A stretch of DNA of 64,000 nucleotides from Paraphysomonas bandaiensis (GCA_965644295.1 CBFFRP010000151.1:62001-126000); one strand, 5' to 3'. Positions 1 to 10,689 are shown, counted from the first letter of the stretch. Notes: a model not told the origin generated them from the sequence alone. Numbers and translations: made by a program.

Positions 1-3000
1 GCTGGTCATAAATTCGATGCGTTCAGAGAGAGTTCAATTCAACCAGCTGTGCATTCAGAATGTATCAAATGTTTGGCGCAAGAAAGCATACGCAGTGCTG
101 TTAGAAAACCACAAACGCTTTTCTGTTGATGAAATACCAGACCCAGCCTCTGAGGAGGCTAAATCACTGGATGTTTTTTGTGAAGCGATTAATTTCAACT
201 TGAATGCGATGGTCCCGTCACCTACTCCATTTGCAGATAGCATCACTCGTCGTGTTGAAGAGCATGCCTCCTTTATTCCAGAAGGCGCTCAACACGAAGT
301 CGTGAAGGGAGTACTGGATCTAATTGCTCTTTCAGGAGGTGGAAATGAGTTTGACGAGGAAGAAGATAAAGCTCGTCTGTTGGGAGCAGAAATGGTTCAG
401 GAGCAGGAGCAAGAGAGAGAACAGCAGCAAGAGCAGGAACAAGAACAGGAGATTGAGATTGAAAAATATGTGGATCTCGCCTACTCTAGAGACCATGAGG
501 AACAGATACCATGGCTATTTTCTTCTCTTGCTAGTCCAGTGTTTGCTCGGGAAGATGGGGGAAAATTAATTTCTACTGGACATCCGGAGCAGTTCTATCC
601 AGCTTCGTCCTTCAAATTGATTAAAAGAGAACCTCTGATGTTTCCCCATAATATGCTGGTCTCGAGTAACTACTTCAATCTGCGATGGTCGGGAGCTCGC
701 CGTATCAAGAATATTATCATGACTTTAGAATGGGTGCCGAAAGTAGAAAGTCTTCATCCTCGCGTGGTCTCTTTAGAGCCCCTTTCAGATTCGCAAGAAA
801 TTGCACTTATGACTGCACTCTCGTTGTTTGATACAGAAGGGAAAGGATCGCTCACTTTGTCGGAACTTACTCAGGTGTGGATATTTTTCTTACCTATACT
901 GTGATTGTTAATATTGCGTTATTGTTTCCTATTCATAGGTACTGAAGGCATCAGGGCATTATTCGGGCATGTCAAGTGGCTACCTTGAAGCCTTGTTGAA
1001 AGAATATGGGTATACCTATGACGAGTCCGGTGCCTCTTCTCTACATATATCTCTGGAGGTTATGCGTGATTTGCTCACGAAAGGTCGTCTCTCCCGTGTG
1101 CAAGAGGGACGTAGGGTGGTTGCCGTATCTCTAGCCGAGGCCGAGACAATCCGTCGCATTTTGCACTTAAAGAACGGGCATAATTTTAGTTCTATTTCTG
1201 CAGGTCTCTCATCTAGTGGCTGTAATAGCTGGAATATCGATGGGTCAAATGTTGCTGTTGCCCTGCGTTGTATATCTGCTGGTAACATTGTTACCGACAA
1301 ATCGACCAATTTCATAAGTGCCGAGGAGACCGGTGATTTCGATGGCGAAACTTATCCATATACTACACTATCAGCTTATGAATCCTTTAGGTTCCTCAAC
1401 TGCGATATGTTTTTCTCAGAGAAGTCTCTCAATATTCTTTTGCGTGCCTTACATTCGACCAGTAAACGGCAGCGTAAGCACTTTTTCAAGAACATTCTCA
1501 TGTGTCGTAGGCGAATGACGAAGAAGTGGAACACCTCCCCCATTGCTAAAGTATTCACTCTCTCAGATCAGTTTGGTATGCTCAAGCAGCGAGCACTATC
1601 AGCAAGCCTCGCAAGCGCCATAAAGCGCAGCGGTCTTTTGTTGTATGATGCTTTTTGCAAGTTCGATTATTCCCACAATGGGTTTTTGACTCCTGGAGAG
1701 GTGTGGGGCGGATTTGACTACCTGGGTATTGATATGACAGCTGCTGACGTGTTGGATTTCGTCAATGCGGCTGACAGTGATAGGGACGGTTTGCTTAGCT
1801 TCCGGGAGTTTGTAGATGTCCTTCAGGACCCTGATAAGGTTCAAGATATCGATGGTACTTTTTCTGTTGGTGGAGTAGTGAGTCCTTCAGGGATAGGTAG
1901 TAATTTGAAGTCGGAGGACAATGAAATGATGGATGATATTGCCATGGGCTCTCCGGCTATGCAACGACAAGTGTCATTGACCCCAGTGGTTCCAAAAGGG
2001 GAGGAGGAACTGCGGCAGATGCAAGCAGTTCAGAGAGCACAGGAAGAGGAAGAAGATATGGAAGCTGAGTCTGAGGAGGAAGCGCGAGAGAAGCGTATAA
2101 AGATGGAACTCGAGGTGTGAACAATTCCTTTTAAAGCTGCGACATTACTCTGCACAATGTGGACTATATACTGCTATCACGCACTACATTCCATAGAGTA
2201 TATTGTAACTATTTCGTGTGTAATACAGGCAGAAGAAGATGAGAAAGACCGTCAGCAGGAAGGGGGACGCAACCCTATGGTTAGTGACGACCTTATTAGA
2301 TTCAACTTTGGTACCGGTCGTCTGCCGAGGTATATGTATTTCTCCTTTTAGTGTTTTGGTATTCTCAATATCGTCTATATCAGACGGTTAAAGACGAAGG
2401 GAGATGTCAGTTACACTAACGACGAGATGATTGGATCATATCTCAAGGTATCAGGATCTGCTGTGACTAGCTATATATGTTCTGATTTTTGCAATTTCAA
2501 GGTTCACCCTGCCTCCAGCCTTATGCTTAGTATACCATTCCATGGAAATTGCGGCGGTCGTAGACTGAATCAGTACAGTATTACGATGGAGCTTCAGTGG
2601 ACTCGACCTTCTGGACAGCAGGATGCTATAGTAACGGCAGCAGACCTGGCTCGGTACGATCGTGATGACGAATTTCCGGAAGTAGAAACCAAAACCACTG
2701 AGGAATCATATTACTGGCCCATATTCTCATTGTCTCCCTCTCCTGAAATGTCCCACAGGACATCTATGAAGGTAAGTTTTGTGCTACTCCGTGTACGGTT
2801 TCTGTACGACCAGCTTAATGACGTTATGTAGGCCCATTTGTGGGCAGACCAAAAAGGTCGTCTGCACACTATGGATGGAATGTGCTCTGTGGTGACTAGT
2901 AGTGGAGGCAGCACATCGGCCCTGCAAAGTGGAAAATGGCATTTGCTGACTATAGTGGTGGACTGTGTATGCGGGGAGATGGAGGTGTACCTGGATGGTT

Positions 3001-3461
3001 CATGCGTACATTCTCGAGCAGGAGGGGGAGAACTCTCAGAAGCGGAGCGTTTGAAGCCTCCTGGTATAGATTGTATAGATGGCTTATACAGTTCAGGAGG
3101 GGAGGTATTCCTTTTCGGGGACAGTGCCAGAGTGATTTCTGCTAATTCTCCAGGTATGTCAACCGTTAGCTAATTTATATACAACTCAATTTATGTCATC
3201 ACAGATATAGCAGCAGCCAGCTCCTCGGGAGCGGGTTTGAGATATTTTTCGCTCCACCCACGTTGTCTTCATCAATCCGAGGTCGCCGAGCTCACTGCCA
3301 CGCTGAAGAGGGAGAGTCAAGCTGGGGTAGTGAATATGATATCCGAACACTTGCAGGCAATGGGTGTTGATGCGCAAATATCGCACTGGGCAGCCACGCA
3401 GTCAGAGGGGACTACTATTGATCAGAGAATCAACTCTGCTCTCAATTTAGTGTACAACTAA
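1..3461 (+). CDS. C-terminal part of a giant DUF3638-type protein with EF-hands and a lectin-like domain (5' partial)
   Basis: The gene runs in from the left edge. Exons 2-874, 939-2114, 2229-2329, 2384-2447, 2502-2771, 2832-3153 and 3205-3461 join in one frame (1,020 residues, stop TAA). Residues about 130-170 hold a Gln/Glu-rich stretch followed by IEIEKYVDLAYSRD, which I recognise from the conserved C-terminal core of very large DUF3638/DUF3645 proteins of protists and fungi. Three EF-hand loops follow: DTEGKGSLTLSE near residue 275, DYSHNGFLTPGE near 535 and DSDRDGLLSFRE near 575, each with Asp at position 1 and Glu at position 12. An acidic coiled-coil-like segment leads to a region (about 740-960) that resembles a LamG/concanavalin-like fold (WHLLTIVVD, MEVYLDGS). 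Calcium binding is likely; the enzymatic role is unknown. Exon junctions are firm; the family name is from memory of the motif. Confidence 0.7.
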
Positions 3462-3817
3462 TCAATTAGGCGGATGTAGAGTCAGTAACTGCACGGGACT
3501 ATATACAATGCGTGGGGAGTTTGTATTAGTGCTTGTTATAGTAAGTATCATTAGTTATATATCTGTAGAGGAGTCGGTTAAATTGGCCTTGATAGCTAAT
3601 TATGATACAGTATAATTATGATTGCTATTTCCTATAATTTTATGATAGATCAGTATTAATATGTGGCGCCCGGAGGAGTTAGAAACTGAATAATCAAATT
3701 TCAAGACGATTTCAAATACAGAGGGTTGGTTAATTCTGGCGCAACCTGTTTTACATCGCAAGCGCGTGAAGTAGCGCCCTATTTATAGCTGAAACTCGAA
3801 TGTAGAATATTACTATT
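3462..3817. other. Intergenic, no gene seen
   Basis: AT-rich sequence between the stop of the first gene and the first retrotransposon scrap. I see no open frame worth reporting. A TGGCGCCCGG string at 3664 resembles a retroviral-type primer-binding site but has no LTR beside it. Confidence 0.5.
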
Positions 3818-3961
3818 ATGGCAGGTAATAATGTAGGTTATGGGCAAATTCCAAGTGTTGCCCCAGTAGACAAAAGTATCACTCGTCGACTGCTTATCGC
3901 GCTTGCATTTATCATTAATATATATGCCTATCAACTAGACATTTCCGACGCATTTTGCTAA
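3818..3961 (+). pseudogene. Copia-type reverse transcriptase fragment
   Basis: A 47-codon open frame contains VAPVDKSITRRLLIALAF followed by YQLDISDAF. This matches the pattern of Ty1/copia reverse transcriptase around the first catalytic Asp (aPV...tiR.llalA...qlDv..AF). Nothing recognisable continues upstream or downstream, so this is an isolated scrap of an old copia element. Position of the Asp is near residue 43. Confidence 0.6.
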
Positions 3962-4704
3962 AAGTAAAATAAAAGGAGGTTGTTGAAGTATAAAACATCG
4001 CTTCCATAAATCATGATATATTACCATGCATACCACATACTCATATGTTGTACTTGTCTCTTATATCGTCACTGTACTGTTGTTAATCGTTAATACGATG
4101 GTCTAGCGCTATTTCAGTGTTTGTCAATTATAATTACAATTATCTCAGTGAGCCTGCTCTTTCAGTCTTTTTAGCTTACTATTTGGAGCAGATTTCTTCG
4201 TTTTACCTCCTTTCAACAATACCTATTCCCTTTTTGCGAAACTCCATTCAAGAGCTCACTATCTCAATGTCAACGCCTATTTGATAAATTTGAGAAGCTC
4301 CCTTCTTGGGATATCCCTCAATAACCGAATGACCCCCATGAATCGCCCCCTCCGTCTAGTGCTGCTTAAACACGAAGGTGAAAGCAGTGATAGAAATGAG
4401 AAACGACTTGGAACAGCTGTATACGAATTTGTACCTAAAAGGCGATGTGCTGTTCAATGAGATGTAGAATATGACTAGACCAAAATCTATGTAAAACAAC
4501 CATTGAAGAAGTGCACATGAGCTCGGCCAGAATGAAGTGAGTTTTTCGAACTACTTCCAACAGTTGAGTCTGAAATATATCCTATACCCTGGTCAACACA
4601 ATCGGTAGCGTTTTTATATTTCGTAATCGAGCCACCTCACATTCATTTGCATATATACGGCACTTTATTGGTCGATTTTCTGGTATATTATATATGGTAT
4701 AACG
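3962..4704. other. Intergenic, probable decayed retroelement sequence
   Basis: No convincing gene. The stretch 4240-4330, read on the minus strand, gives a short open run with GHSVIEGYPKKG, which could be decayed polyprotein, but I cannot assign it. Confidence 0.3.
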
Positions 4705-5404
4705 TTGAACAAATGGATTGAGGATTTTGAGATATTCCTCATGAGTAAGGAACAGAGTGAAGTAGCGGTGGAACCGCCACCTAATGAAAGCAACTTCGGG
4801 GAACAGCCACTCACGTTAATGGAAGAGAAGGTTTACAGACAGGCTGTGAAGAAGTACTGGAAGGCTGCTGAACGAATTACAGGAGCAGCAGCAAGACATA
4901 TCGGAGTTGTCTAAAATAACACGACTACGAGAAGGTTTGCTGAATGACGAAAATGCTCCTCTGAATGTTGCGTTATATTTAATGCCTGATGACGTGGATT
5001 ATGCAACGTTATCACGGAAAATCGAACGCTATGATGATACCATTCCCGGGAGATTAGCGTTAGAGCGGAAGCGCAAGAGAGTAGAGGAGTTGAACTTCAT
5101 CGAAAAGGGGAAACGGTCTCGAAAAGAACGTGATCAGCGCAAGAAGGGCAACTGTCAGTATTGCAGGAGGGAAGGAATCCCTCATAGCCGTTCTACAGAA
5201 CAGTACAGGAAAAAGCAGAGGAATATGAAAAAGGATGGAGATAGATCAGGGCAGTGTTCTGGCAGTGCTGAGTATACTGGATATAGGAATTGCAAGTCCA
5301 TGGAGCATCTTGCCGCTGATTGTCCGACGATGAAGAAGAGGAATTCTCGCAGAGGAGAGAACGGAAAGCGGGATTATGGTAGAAAACGGATACGAAGCTC
5401 CTAA
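4690..5404 (+). pseudogene. Gag-like retrotransposon fragment with a damaged zinc knuckle
   Basis: Two overlapping frames (4705-4914 and 4907-5404, shifted) encode a charged, Lys/Arg-rich protein. The first part is acidic to mixed; the second is strongly basic and ends with two Cys-rich patches. The second patch reads YRNCKSMEHLAADC, which is a retroviral-type CCHC knuckle (C-X2-C-X4-H-X4-C) with the first Cys changed to Tyr; the inverted neighbour at 5525-5785 keeps that Cys. The frame break and lost ligand indicate a dead gag. Downstream the reading frame stops at TAA inside the inverted repeat. No pol is attached. Confidence 0.6.
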
Positions 5405-5747
5405 CAGTGGAAAATATCCGACGAGGAGAACCAGCGCTCATCATCAATGTTTTTAATGTACACTACATATATTCGTTTCATACATATTACATGGCATGTT
5501 GTACTCAGCATCATCAATCATGTTTTACTCCTCGTCCTCCGAGAAATCCGCTGGTTCTCCTCGTCGAATATTTTCCACTGTTAGGAGCTTCTTATCCGGT
5601 TTTCTACCATAATCGCGCTTTCCGTTCTCTCCTCTGCGAGAATTCTTCTTCTTCAACGTCGGACAATCAGCGGCAAGATGCTCCATGGATTTGCAATTCC
5701 TACATCCAGTATACTCAGCACTGCCAGGACGCTGCCCTGATATATCA
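5249..5747. repeat. Inverted repeat containing a zinc-knuckle segment
   Basis: The left arm (about 5249-5445, plus sense) and right arm (about 5525-5747, minus sense) carry the same zinc-knuckle coding segment in opposite orientation with scattered substitutions. The roughly 80-bp centre between them contains the direct string CATCATCAAT twice. Confidence 0.7.
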
Positions 5748-5785
5748 GTATGTGCACACGATGAAGAGGATATTCTGGGGAACAT
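5525..5785 (-). pseudogene. Gag C-terminal fragment with intact CCHC zinc knuckle
   Basis: The minus strand encodes GCRNCKSMEHLAADCPT, an intact C-X2-C-X4-H-X4-C knuckle, followed by a Lys/Arg-rich stretch and an acidic tail ending in EDEE. It is the inverted, better-preserved relative of the plus-strand copy at 5249-5404. No start or upstream gag joins it here, so it is a fragment. The knuckle would bind RNA in a functional gag; function here is unlikely. Confidence 0.65.
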
Positions 5786-5982
5786 AGTTAATTATAAGGC
5801 ACGGCTGGTAGCATTAGAAAATTTACAAGAGAGAACGGAGGAGGAGAAGTCCAACTTTGCTCCAGTGGTAAAAGCAATAAACATTAGACTGGTCTTAGCA
5901 ATTAAGTGTTAGGTGCTTCTTCATTATTAGATTTTAACCAAACTTCCTTTTGTGGCAGAATTTGACCTTCTCTGTTACAGAT

Positions 5983-6375
5983 CAGACGTATTAGGCATCT
6001 CTTCTATCTGGTTCAGCTCTGAGTCCAGACAACCGCTATCACTTAGCTCCTGATTAGCTTCTCTGAACATCTGATCCATGAATGGGTATAATTTTCCTGT
6101 GAGAGCCGGTAAACCTAGTATGATATCCTGACTCTTTATGTCTAAGATGAAAAACTCCCCACCAGTGTAAGTATATGGGTCCTAGCTCTCTTGTCCTCTA
6201 GTTTGAGAATCTATCTGACCACCTCATACAATCTGACTGTCCGCTAAAATCACTCGGCACTGAGTTTTCATGATGTCCTTGTCTTGAAGCCTACTTCGTA
6301 TCCTCTTCAGTAGTTCAGAGCTTACATAATTCGCAGACAAGGCTCCCGTGCCGCATAGAATATGAACTAATTCTT
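5983..6375 (-). pseudogene. Retropepsin-like protease pseudogene
   Basis: One minus-strand frame reads LCGTGALSANYVSSELL near 6341-6375 and SQDIILGLPALTGKLYPF near 6080-6140. The first is the aspartic-protease active-site pattern (D-T/S-G-A) with the catalytic Asp replaced by Gly. The second matches the conserved C-terminal 'd.iLG.p.L' of retropepsins. Two stop codons interrupt the frame between them. It lies downstream, in the minus sense, of the left gag arm, consistent with a gag-protease order. Confidence 0.6.
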
Positions 6376-6417
6376 CGATTCATTCTTTTGTTCAAAACTA
6401 CTCTTCCTATTGCATGG

Positions 6418-7503
6418 CTACTTGATAATATTTTCTATTAGATGTTCGAAAAACTCCTCTAGGAATGATTCCACTGAGTTAAAATTCTCTGTTCTTAATA
6501 ACCTCTTACTCGTATCCCTCATACAGGGTGGTATAAGACTCATCCAAACTTCCAGTGGTATAAGACTCATCCAAAATTCCAGTGATCCACCTCTTTTCGT
6601 TGTAATAGGTGGTATACTCAAGGTTAACTGATTCACCTTAGCTGCATCGACCAAAAAATCATACCTCTGTATATATTTTGTTTCCAGGATGCATATGTCT
6701 TCGTCCGCCTTTCTGAAGTCTTCCAACTTTTTCATGCTAACCCTGTACGATTTACAAGACTTGTAAAATAATTTATTGAACGACATTACATCCAAAGGTT
6801 TGAACAGACGTTTGACTGCATCAATTATGTGGGTTATTCTAGCATCGGTACATTCCAAATATGTAGGAAATTCAGTTGGATTCATCCGTCGCATGGTATG
6901 CCTAACCATGTCTCTTGCTCGGTCTTTCAACAAACTGTACACCGACGGTACTTCCCTATTACAATTTCGCTTCTCATACTCAGCTATTCAATTGGATTTT
7001 CAAATAAGAATTATTCTGTTGAGTCAATACAACCTGACTAGTCCTGTCTTCGTCGGCCTGTGCTTTAGCGCTTCTTGAATGCTTTGTCTCCTAACATTCA
7101 TTCTCCTAGGCTGCTCTTCCTCTCTCAATACTTGCGTTGCGTTGAGCACTGCCTGATAGACTGCGTCCTTGATTCTGGTCTGAAGTAGATCTGGGTCTAT
7201 GTATTGCTGTTCTTGAACTTGTTCTCCAGCTTGTTTTTCTTGCTGTTGAACTTCTTGAATTTGATTTGTTGCCGCTTCAGCAATCTGGGATATATCCCCT
7301 CCAAAATCTACTTCCGAATTAGCTGGAGTGGCTTGTCTTGAGGAACGTCGAGACTCCAACTGCTGCAATCTTTGTTCGAACATTTCGAAATGAAAATCGA
7401 TGGACTCAAAACGCTTATTCAGCTGCTCATTTTGCTCAGCAAACTGCTGCTGAAGAAACTCCATGATGTTTGGAACCTCTTCTTCTGAACTCATAGTCGA
7501 CAA
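6418..7503 (-). pseudogene. Gag-like ORFs in the left arm of the palindrome
   Basis: Two successive minus-strand frames: 159 codons (7024-7503) beginning MSTMSSEEEVPNIMEFLQQQ, with Gln/Glu-rich coiled-coil-like segments, and a second frame (6418-6942) containing RDMVRHTMRRMNPTEFPTYL. A short stop-containing gap separates them. The composition and order fit the capsid part of a retrotransposon gag. Beyond 6441 the sequence diverges from the right arm, so the 3' end is truncated. The same frame break in both arms shows the element was already damaged, or uses frameshifting or splicing, before duplication. Confidence 0.5.
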
Positions 7504-8819
7504 TATAAATAAACAATATTTCTTTCTATCCGACTAAAGTATTAATACTGTAATCTTTCTGATAAGAAAGTCCGTGTTTACAACGTTTTATGAATTTAAA
7601 GTGCTTCCCAAGCCGAGAATACACTGTCCAGATCACCAAACCGGTGTAACTGCCTCCTAACACAAGCAAACCGCGAGTATAGAATGAATTAAAATTACGT
7701 AAAAACAACGTGTAAAGAAAGTGAATAACAACGCTATTCAAAGTCACTATATTGTCGACTATGAGTTCAGAAGAAGAGGTTCCAAACATCATGGAGTTTC
7801 TTCAGCAGCAGTTTGCTGAGCAAAATGAGCAGCTGAATAAGCGTTTTGAGTCCATCGATTTTCATTTCGAAATGTTCGAACAAAGATTGCAGCAGTTGGA
7901 GTCTCGACGTTCCTCAAGACAAGCCACTCCAGCTAATTCGGAAGTAGATTTTGGAGGGGATATATCCCAGATTGCTGAAGCGGCAACAAATCAAATTCAA
8001 GAAGTTCAACAGCAAGAAAAACAAGCTGGAGAACAAGTTCAAGAACAGCAATACATAGACCCAGATCTACTTCAGACCAGAATCAAGGACGCAGTCTATC
8101 AGGCAGTGCTCAACGCAACGCAAGTATTGAGAGAGGAAGAGCAGCCTAGGAGAATGAATGTTAGGAGACAAAGCATTCAAGAAGCGCTAAAGCACAGGCC
8201 GACGAAGACAGGACTAGTCAGGTTGTATTGACTCAACAGAATAATTCTTATTTGAAAATCCAATTGAATAGCTGAGTATGAGAAGCGAAATTGTAATAGG
8301 GAAGTACCGTCGGTGTACAGTTTGTTGAAAGACCGAGCAAGAGACATGGTTAGGCATACCATGCGACGGATGAATCCAACTGAATTTCCTACATATTTGG
8401 AATGTACCGATGCTAGAATAACCCACATAATTGATGCAGTCAAACGTCTGTTCAAACCTTTGGATGTAATGTCGTTCAATAAATTATTTTACAAGTCTTG
8501 TAAATCGTACAGGGTTAGCATGAAAAAGTTGGAAGACTTCAGAAAGGCGGACGAAGACATATGCATCCTGGAAACAAAATATATATACAGAGGTATGATT
8601 TTTTGGTCGATGCAGCTAAGGTGAATCAGTTAACCTTGAGTATACCACCTATCACAACGAAAAGAGGTGGATCACTGGAATTTTGGATGAGTCTTATACC
8701 ACTGGAAGTTTGGATGAGTCTTATACCACCCTGTATGAGGGATACGAGTAAGAGGTTATTAAGAACAGAGAATTTTAACTCAGTGGAATCATTCCTAGAG
8801 GAGTTTTTCGAACATCTAA
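6441..8819. repeat. Near-perfect 1.07-kb palindrome with 238-bp spacer
   Basis: The arm 6441-7508 is the reverse complement of 7748-8819. I checked several stretches of 60-100 bp and found them identical; the only difference seen is a 2-bp TA insertion in the right arm near 8580. The spacer 7509-7747 is unique. Each arm carries the same gag-like frames, reading outward from the centre. Confidence 0.85.
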
Positions 8820-9067
8820 GAGTAATGAGGGAGCTCTCTGAAAAGTTCCAACAATTCAAGGGCAGTTTTAATTTCCAAACAAAGCCACAATTGAATGCTG
8901 CAATATTGGCTATTATGGAGGAAGACGATTCCGATGATAATGAGAAACAAACCAAAGAAAGTAAAGTCGATGCAAAGGATGATGAGCTTAAAAGTACTCA
9001 TGAAGATGTGATGGCTGCGGAAACTTATAAAAAGAGCCCATGTTTTAAGGAAATGACTGTTGAATGA
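7752..9067 (+). pseudogene. Gag-like ORFs in the right arm of the palindrome and beyond
   Basis: The frame 7752-8231 encodes the same 159 residues as the left arm. A second frame from 8313 is broken by an extra TA near 8580; the reading continues in another frame to 9067. Beyond the palindrome (after 8819) it continues with FQTKPQLNAAILAIMEED and a charged region, ending KSPCFKEMTVE. A tandem duplication inside the protein repeats 'WMSLIP' twice. This arm leads on to the protease frame at 9346, so it is the longer of the two gag copies. Confidence 0.5.
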
Positions 9068-9135
9068 GGATGTAAAAGGACAAAACTTGTAGGTTTTCTC
9101 ACGAAAAGGAACTTCTGAAAGAAGCATTACGAGCC

Positions 9136-9318
9136 ATGAATGCCAGGTTTGGAATTAAGGAGATGCCGACTAGGACTTCGCCTTGGCCTCAACAAAAGAC
9201 TCCGAAGGAAAGTGGTCCTTGGTATCAGAAGAAACTAGGACATGAGAAAGGTGATGTTCGAATGCTAGTACGTGAACAAGAGGACCAAGGGGACACGGAT
9301 CCCATCGATGATCTTTGA
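9136..9318 (+). pseudogene. Short open frame between gag and protease
   Basis: Sixty codons, Lys/Pro-rich (ends GDTDPIDDL). It lies between the gag-like frames and the retropepsin-like frame and is probably the remnant of the gag-protease linker. No domain recognised. Confidence 0.3.
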
Positions 9319-9345
9319 TCTGGTTCCACATATCATGCTGCCCAG

Positions 9346-9906
9346 TTGTTTAAGATGTCTACCAGCAGATACTGGAGAGCGGCGCACAGAGAGAGGATAA
9401 TAATAAATAATGATGATGAAGAAATAGAAGTAGATGTAGCTTTATTTGACTCGGGTTCAAGCAATGACAATTTTATTTCTAAGGAGTATTTGGATGAAGT
9501 TGAAGAAAAATTAAAAAAGCATTTAGTGGAAAGACCAATTCGAGTCAGAGTAGCCAATGGGAAAGAGGTTCAGATAAAGGGATATGTTCCTGTAACAATG
9601 CAGTTTAAAGAATGCAAAAAGCTCTACAGTGCTAAGCTAAAGTTGTATATGTTGGATGGATTGACTAAAGAAGTTATAATCGGTTCGCCAGCTAAATGCG
9701 AGCACTTTGCAGAATTATTTTGTAAAATGGTTCACTCTACGAGTAATGCGAATTCGGGTGATGCTATAATGCATTTAAACTTGCTTGCTGGCGTGGAGCG
9801 TCAGATTAACTATTCGATAGATGATTTCAAAACTGACTATAACAAAATTACTAAAATTCCTACACGAGTGCCATGGGGGAAGCCTACTAGTCCAAATACT
9901 CCTTAG
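9346..9906 (+). CDS. Retropepsin-like aspartic protease frame of an LTR retrotransposon
   Basis: A 186-codon frame with VDVALFDSGSSNDNFIS near residue 40, the Asp-Ser-Gly form of the retropepsin active site, and KEVIIGSPAK near residue 108, where retropepsins have their second conserved Gly motif. The length and order match the protease domain that follows gag in Ty3- or Bel-like elements. No integrase or reverse transcriptase follows: a polypurine tract and LTR begin about 50 bp after the stop. The element is therefore non-autonomous or internally deleted. Probably retrotransposon protein rather than a host gene. Confidence 0.6.
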   Translation: MFKMSTSRYWRAAHRERIIINNDDEEIEVDVALFDSGSSNDNFISKEYLDEVEEKLKKHLVERPIRVRVANGKEVQIKGYVPVTMQFKECKKLYSAKLKLYMLDGLTKEVIIGSPAKCEHFAELFCKMVHSTSNANSGDAIMHLNLLAGVERQINYSIDDFKTDYNKITKIPTRVPWGKPTSPNTP

Positions 9907-9957
9907 AAATAAAATTGTCATAACATTAATTTTGATTTCTTTTTGCTGTGTCATTTC

Positions 9958-9976
9958 AAAAAGAAAAGAGGGAAAA
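9958..9976 (+). other. Polypurine tract
   Basis: A 19-bp all-purine run (A/G) lies just before a TGTAACAC string at 9983, the position expected for the plus-strand primer of an LTR retrotransposon. Confidence 0.6.
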
Positions 9977-9982
9977 CGGTAA

Positions 9983-10336
9983 TGTAACACTGGGGGTTTA
10001 TGTACAAGTAGCGTAATAGCAAATTGTAGTAGCGAAATAAGGTATTCAGCAACAAGAAGAGAGTCAACAATACAAGATAATTATTTACGTGGAAAGTACA
10101 AGAATCTAGCCACGAGTCACAGAATTACAACATGCCATTATTCACACTGAAGTGCATACATGCGGCTATTCTAGGCAGTTATTAATATCATGTGAAGTCA
10201 TCCGGCTGCACCTGTTGCTCTATAAAGGAGAGGCAGTAGAGGCAATGGAGAGAGACTTAGGTAGCGTTAACGTGATGTGCACAATTCTCTCTGCATCATC
10301 CTCAGATAGCCAATACCTCTGTGAGTAGCATATTCA
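9983..10336 (+). mobile_element. Probable LTR of the gag-protease element
   Basis: Starts TGTAACAC directly after the polypurine tract and ends ...CA about 354 bp later. A TATAAAG box lies at 10221 with a purine-rich downstream segment, as in U3/R. Three bases after the end, TGGTGCTCTGA (10340) has the TGG start of a primer-binding site. I see no second copy in the window, so the boundary is inferred from signals. Confidence 0.5.
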
Positions 10337-10392
10337 TGATGGTGCTCTGAATATTGAGATGAGCAGGAGTTAGGACCGTTAAAGAGAGTATT

Positions 10393-10518
10393 ATGGATTA
10401 TATACCTACTAATGTTCAGGATTTGTTGGCAGAGCAACAACGTGAGCTCATGGAGGAGCAGAAGCAGTGGGTCGAATTATATCCGTATAAGTCAGAACAC
10501 TATCACTGTCATCACTAA
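10393..10518 (+). pseudogene. Truncated gag-like N-terminus after the LTR
   Basis: A 41-codon frame beginning MDYIPTNVQDLLAEQQ resembles in spacing and composition the start of the gag at 7752 (PNIMEFLQQQ...). It sits about 50 bp after the primer-binding-like site, where gag should start, but stops almost at once. Likely the start of a second, truncated element sharing the LTR. Confidence 0.35.
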
Positions 10519-10689
10519 GTCTTAGGTTTGTGTTTTCTTCATTGAAGAAATTCATATTGCCCAGAATGTTCACATTAGTCACAACTTTCAAAATACTGTT
10601 ATTCACTTATACCTAAAATTTTCGAGCTAGTACTCATTTTTCATTATCTTGTCAAAGATGATACAAAGTATGAGAGAGAATGACAAAAT

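Noticed and set aside
324-569. Alternative frame within exon 1 of the first gene
   Set aside because: Shadow of the Gln/Glu-rich coding segment in another frame.
2157-2351. Separate short gene between exons 2 and 3 of the first gene
   Set aside because: It spans an intron and exon 3; splice joins in frame explain the region.
3664-3673. TGGCGCCCGG as a retroviral primer-binding site
   Set aside because: No LTR ends beside it and no gag follows at the usual distance.
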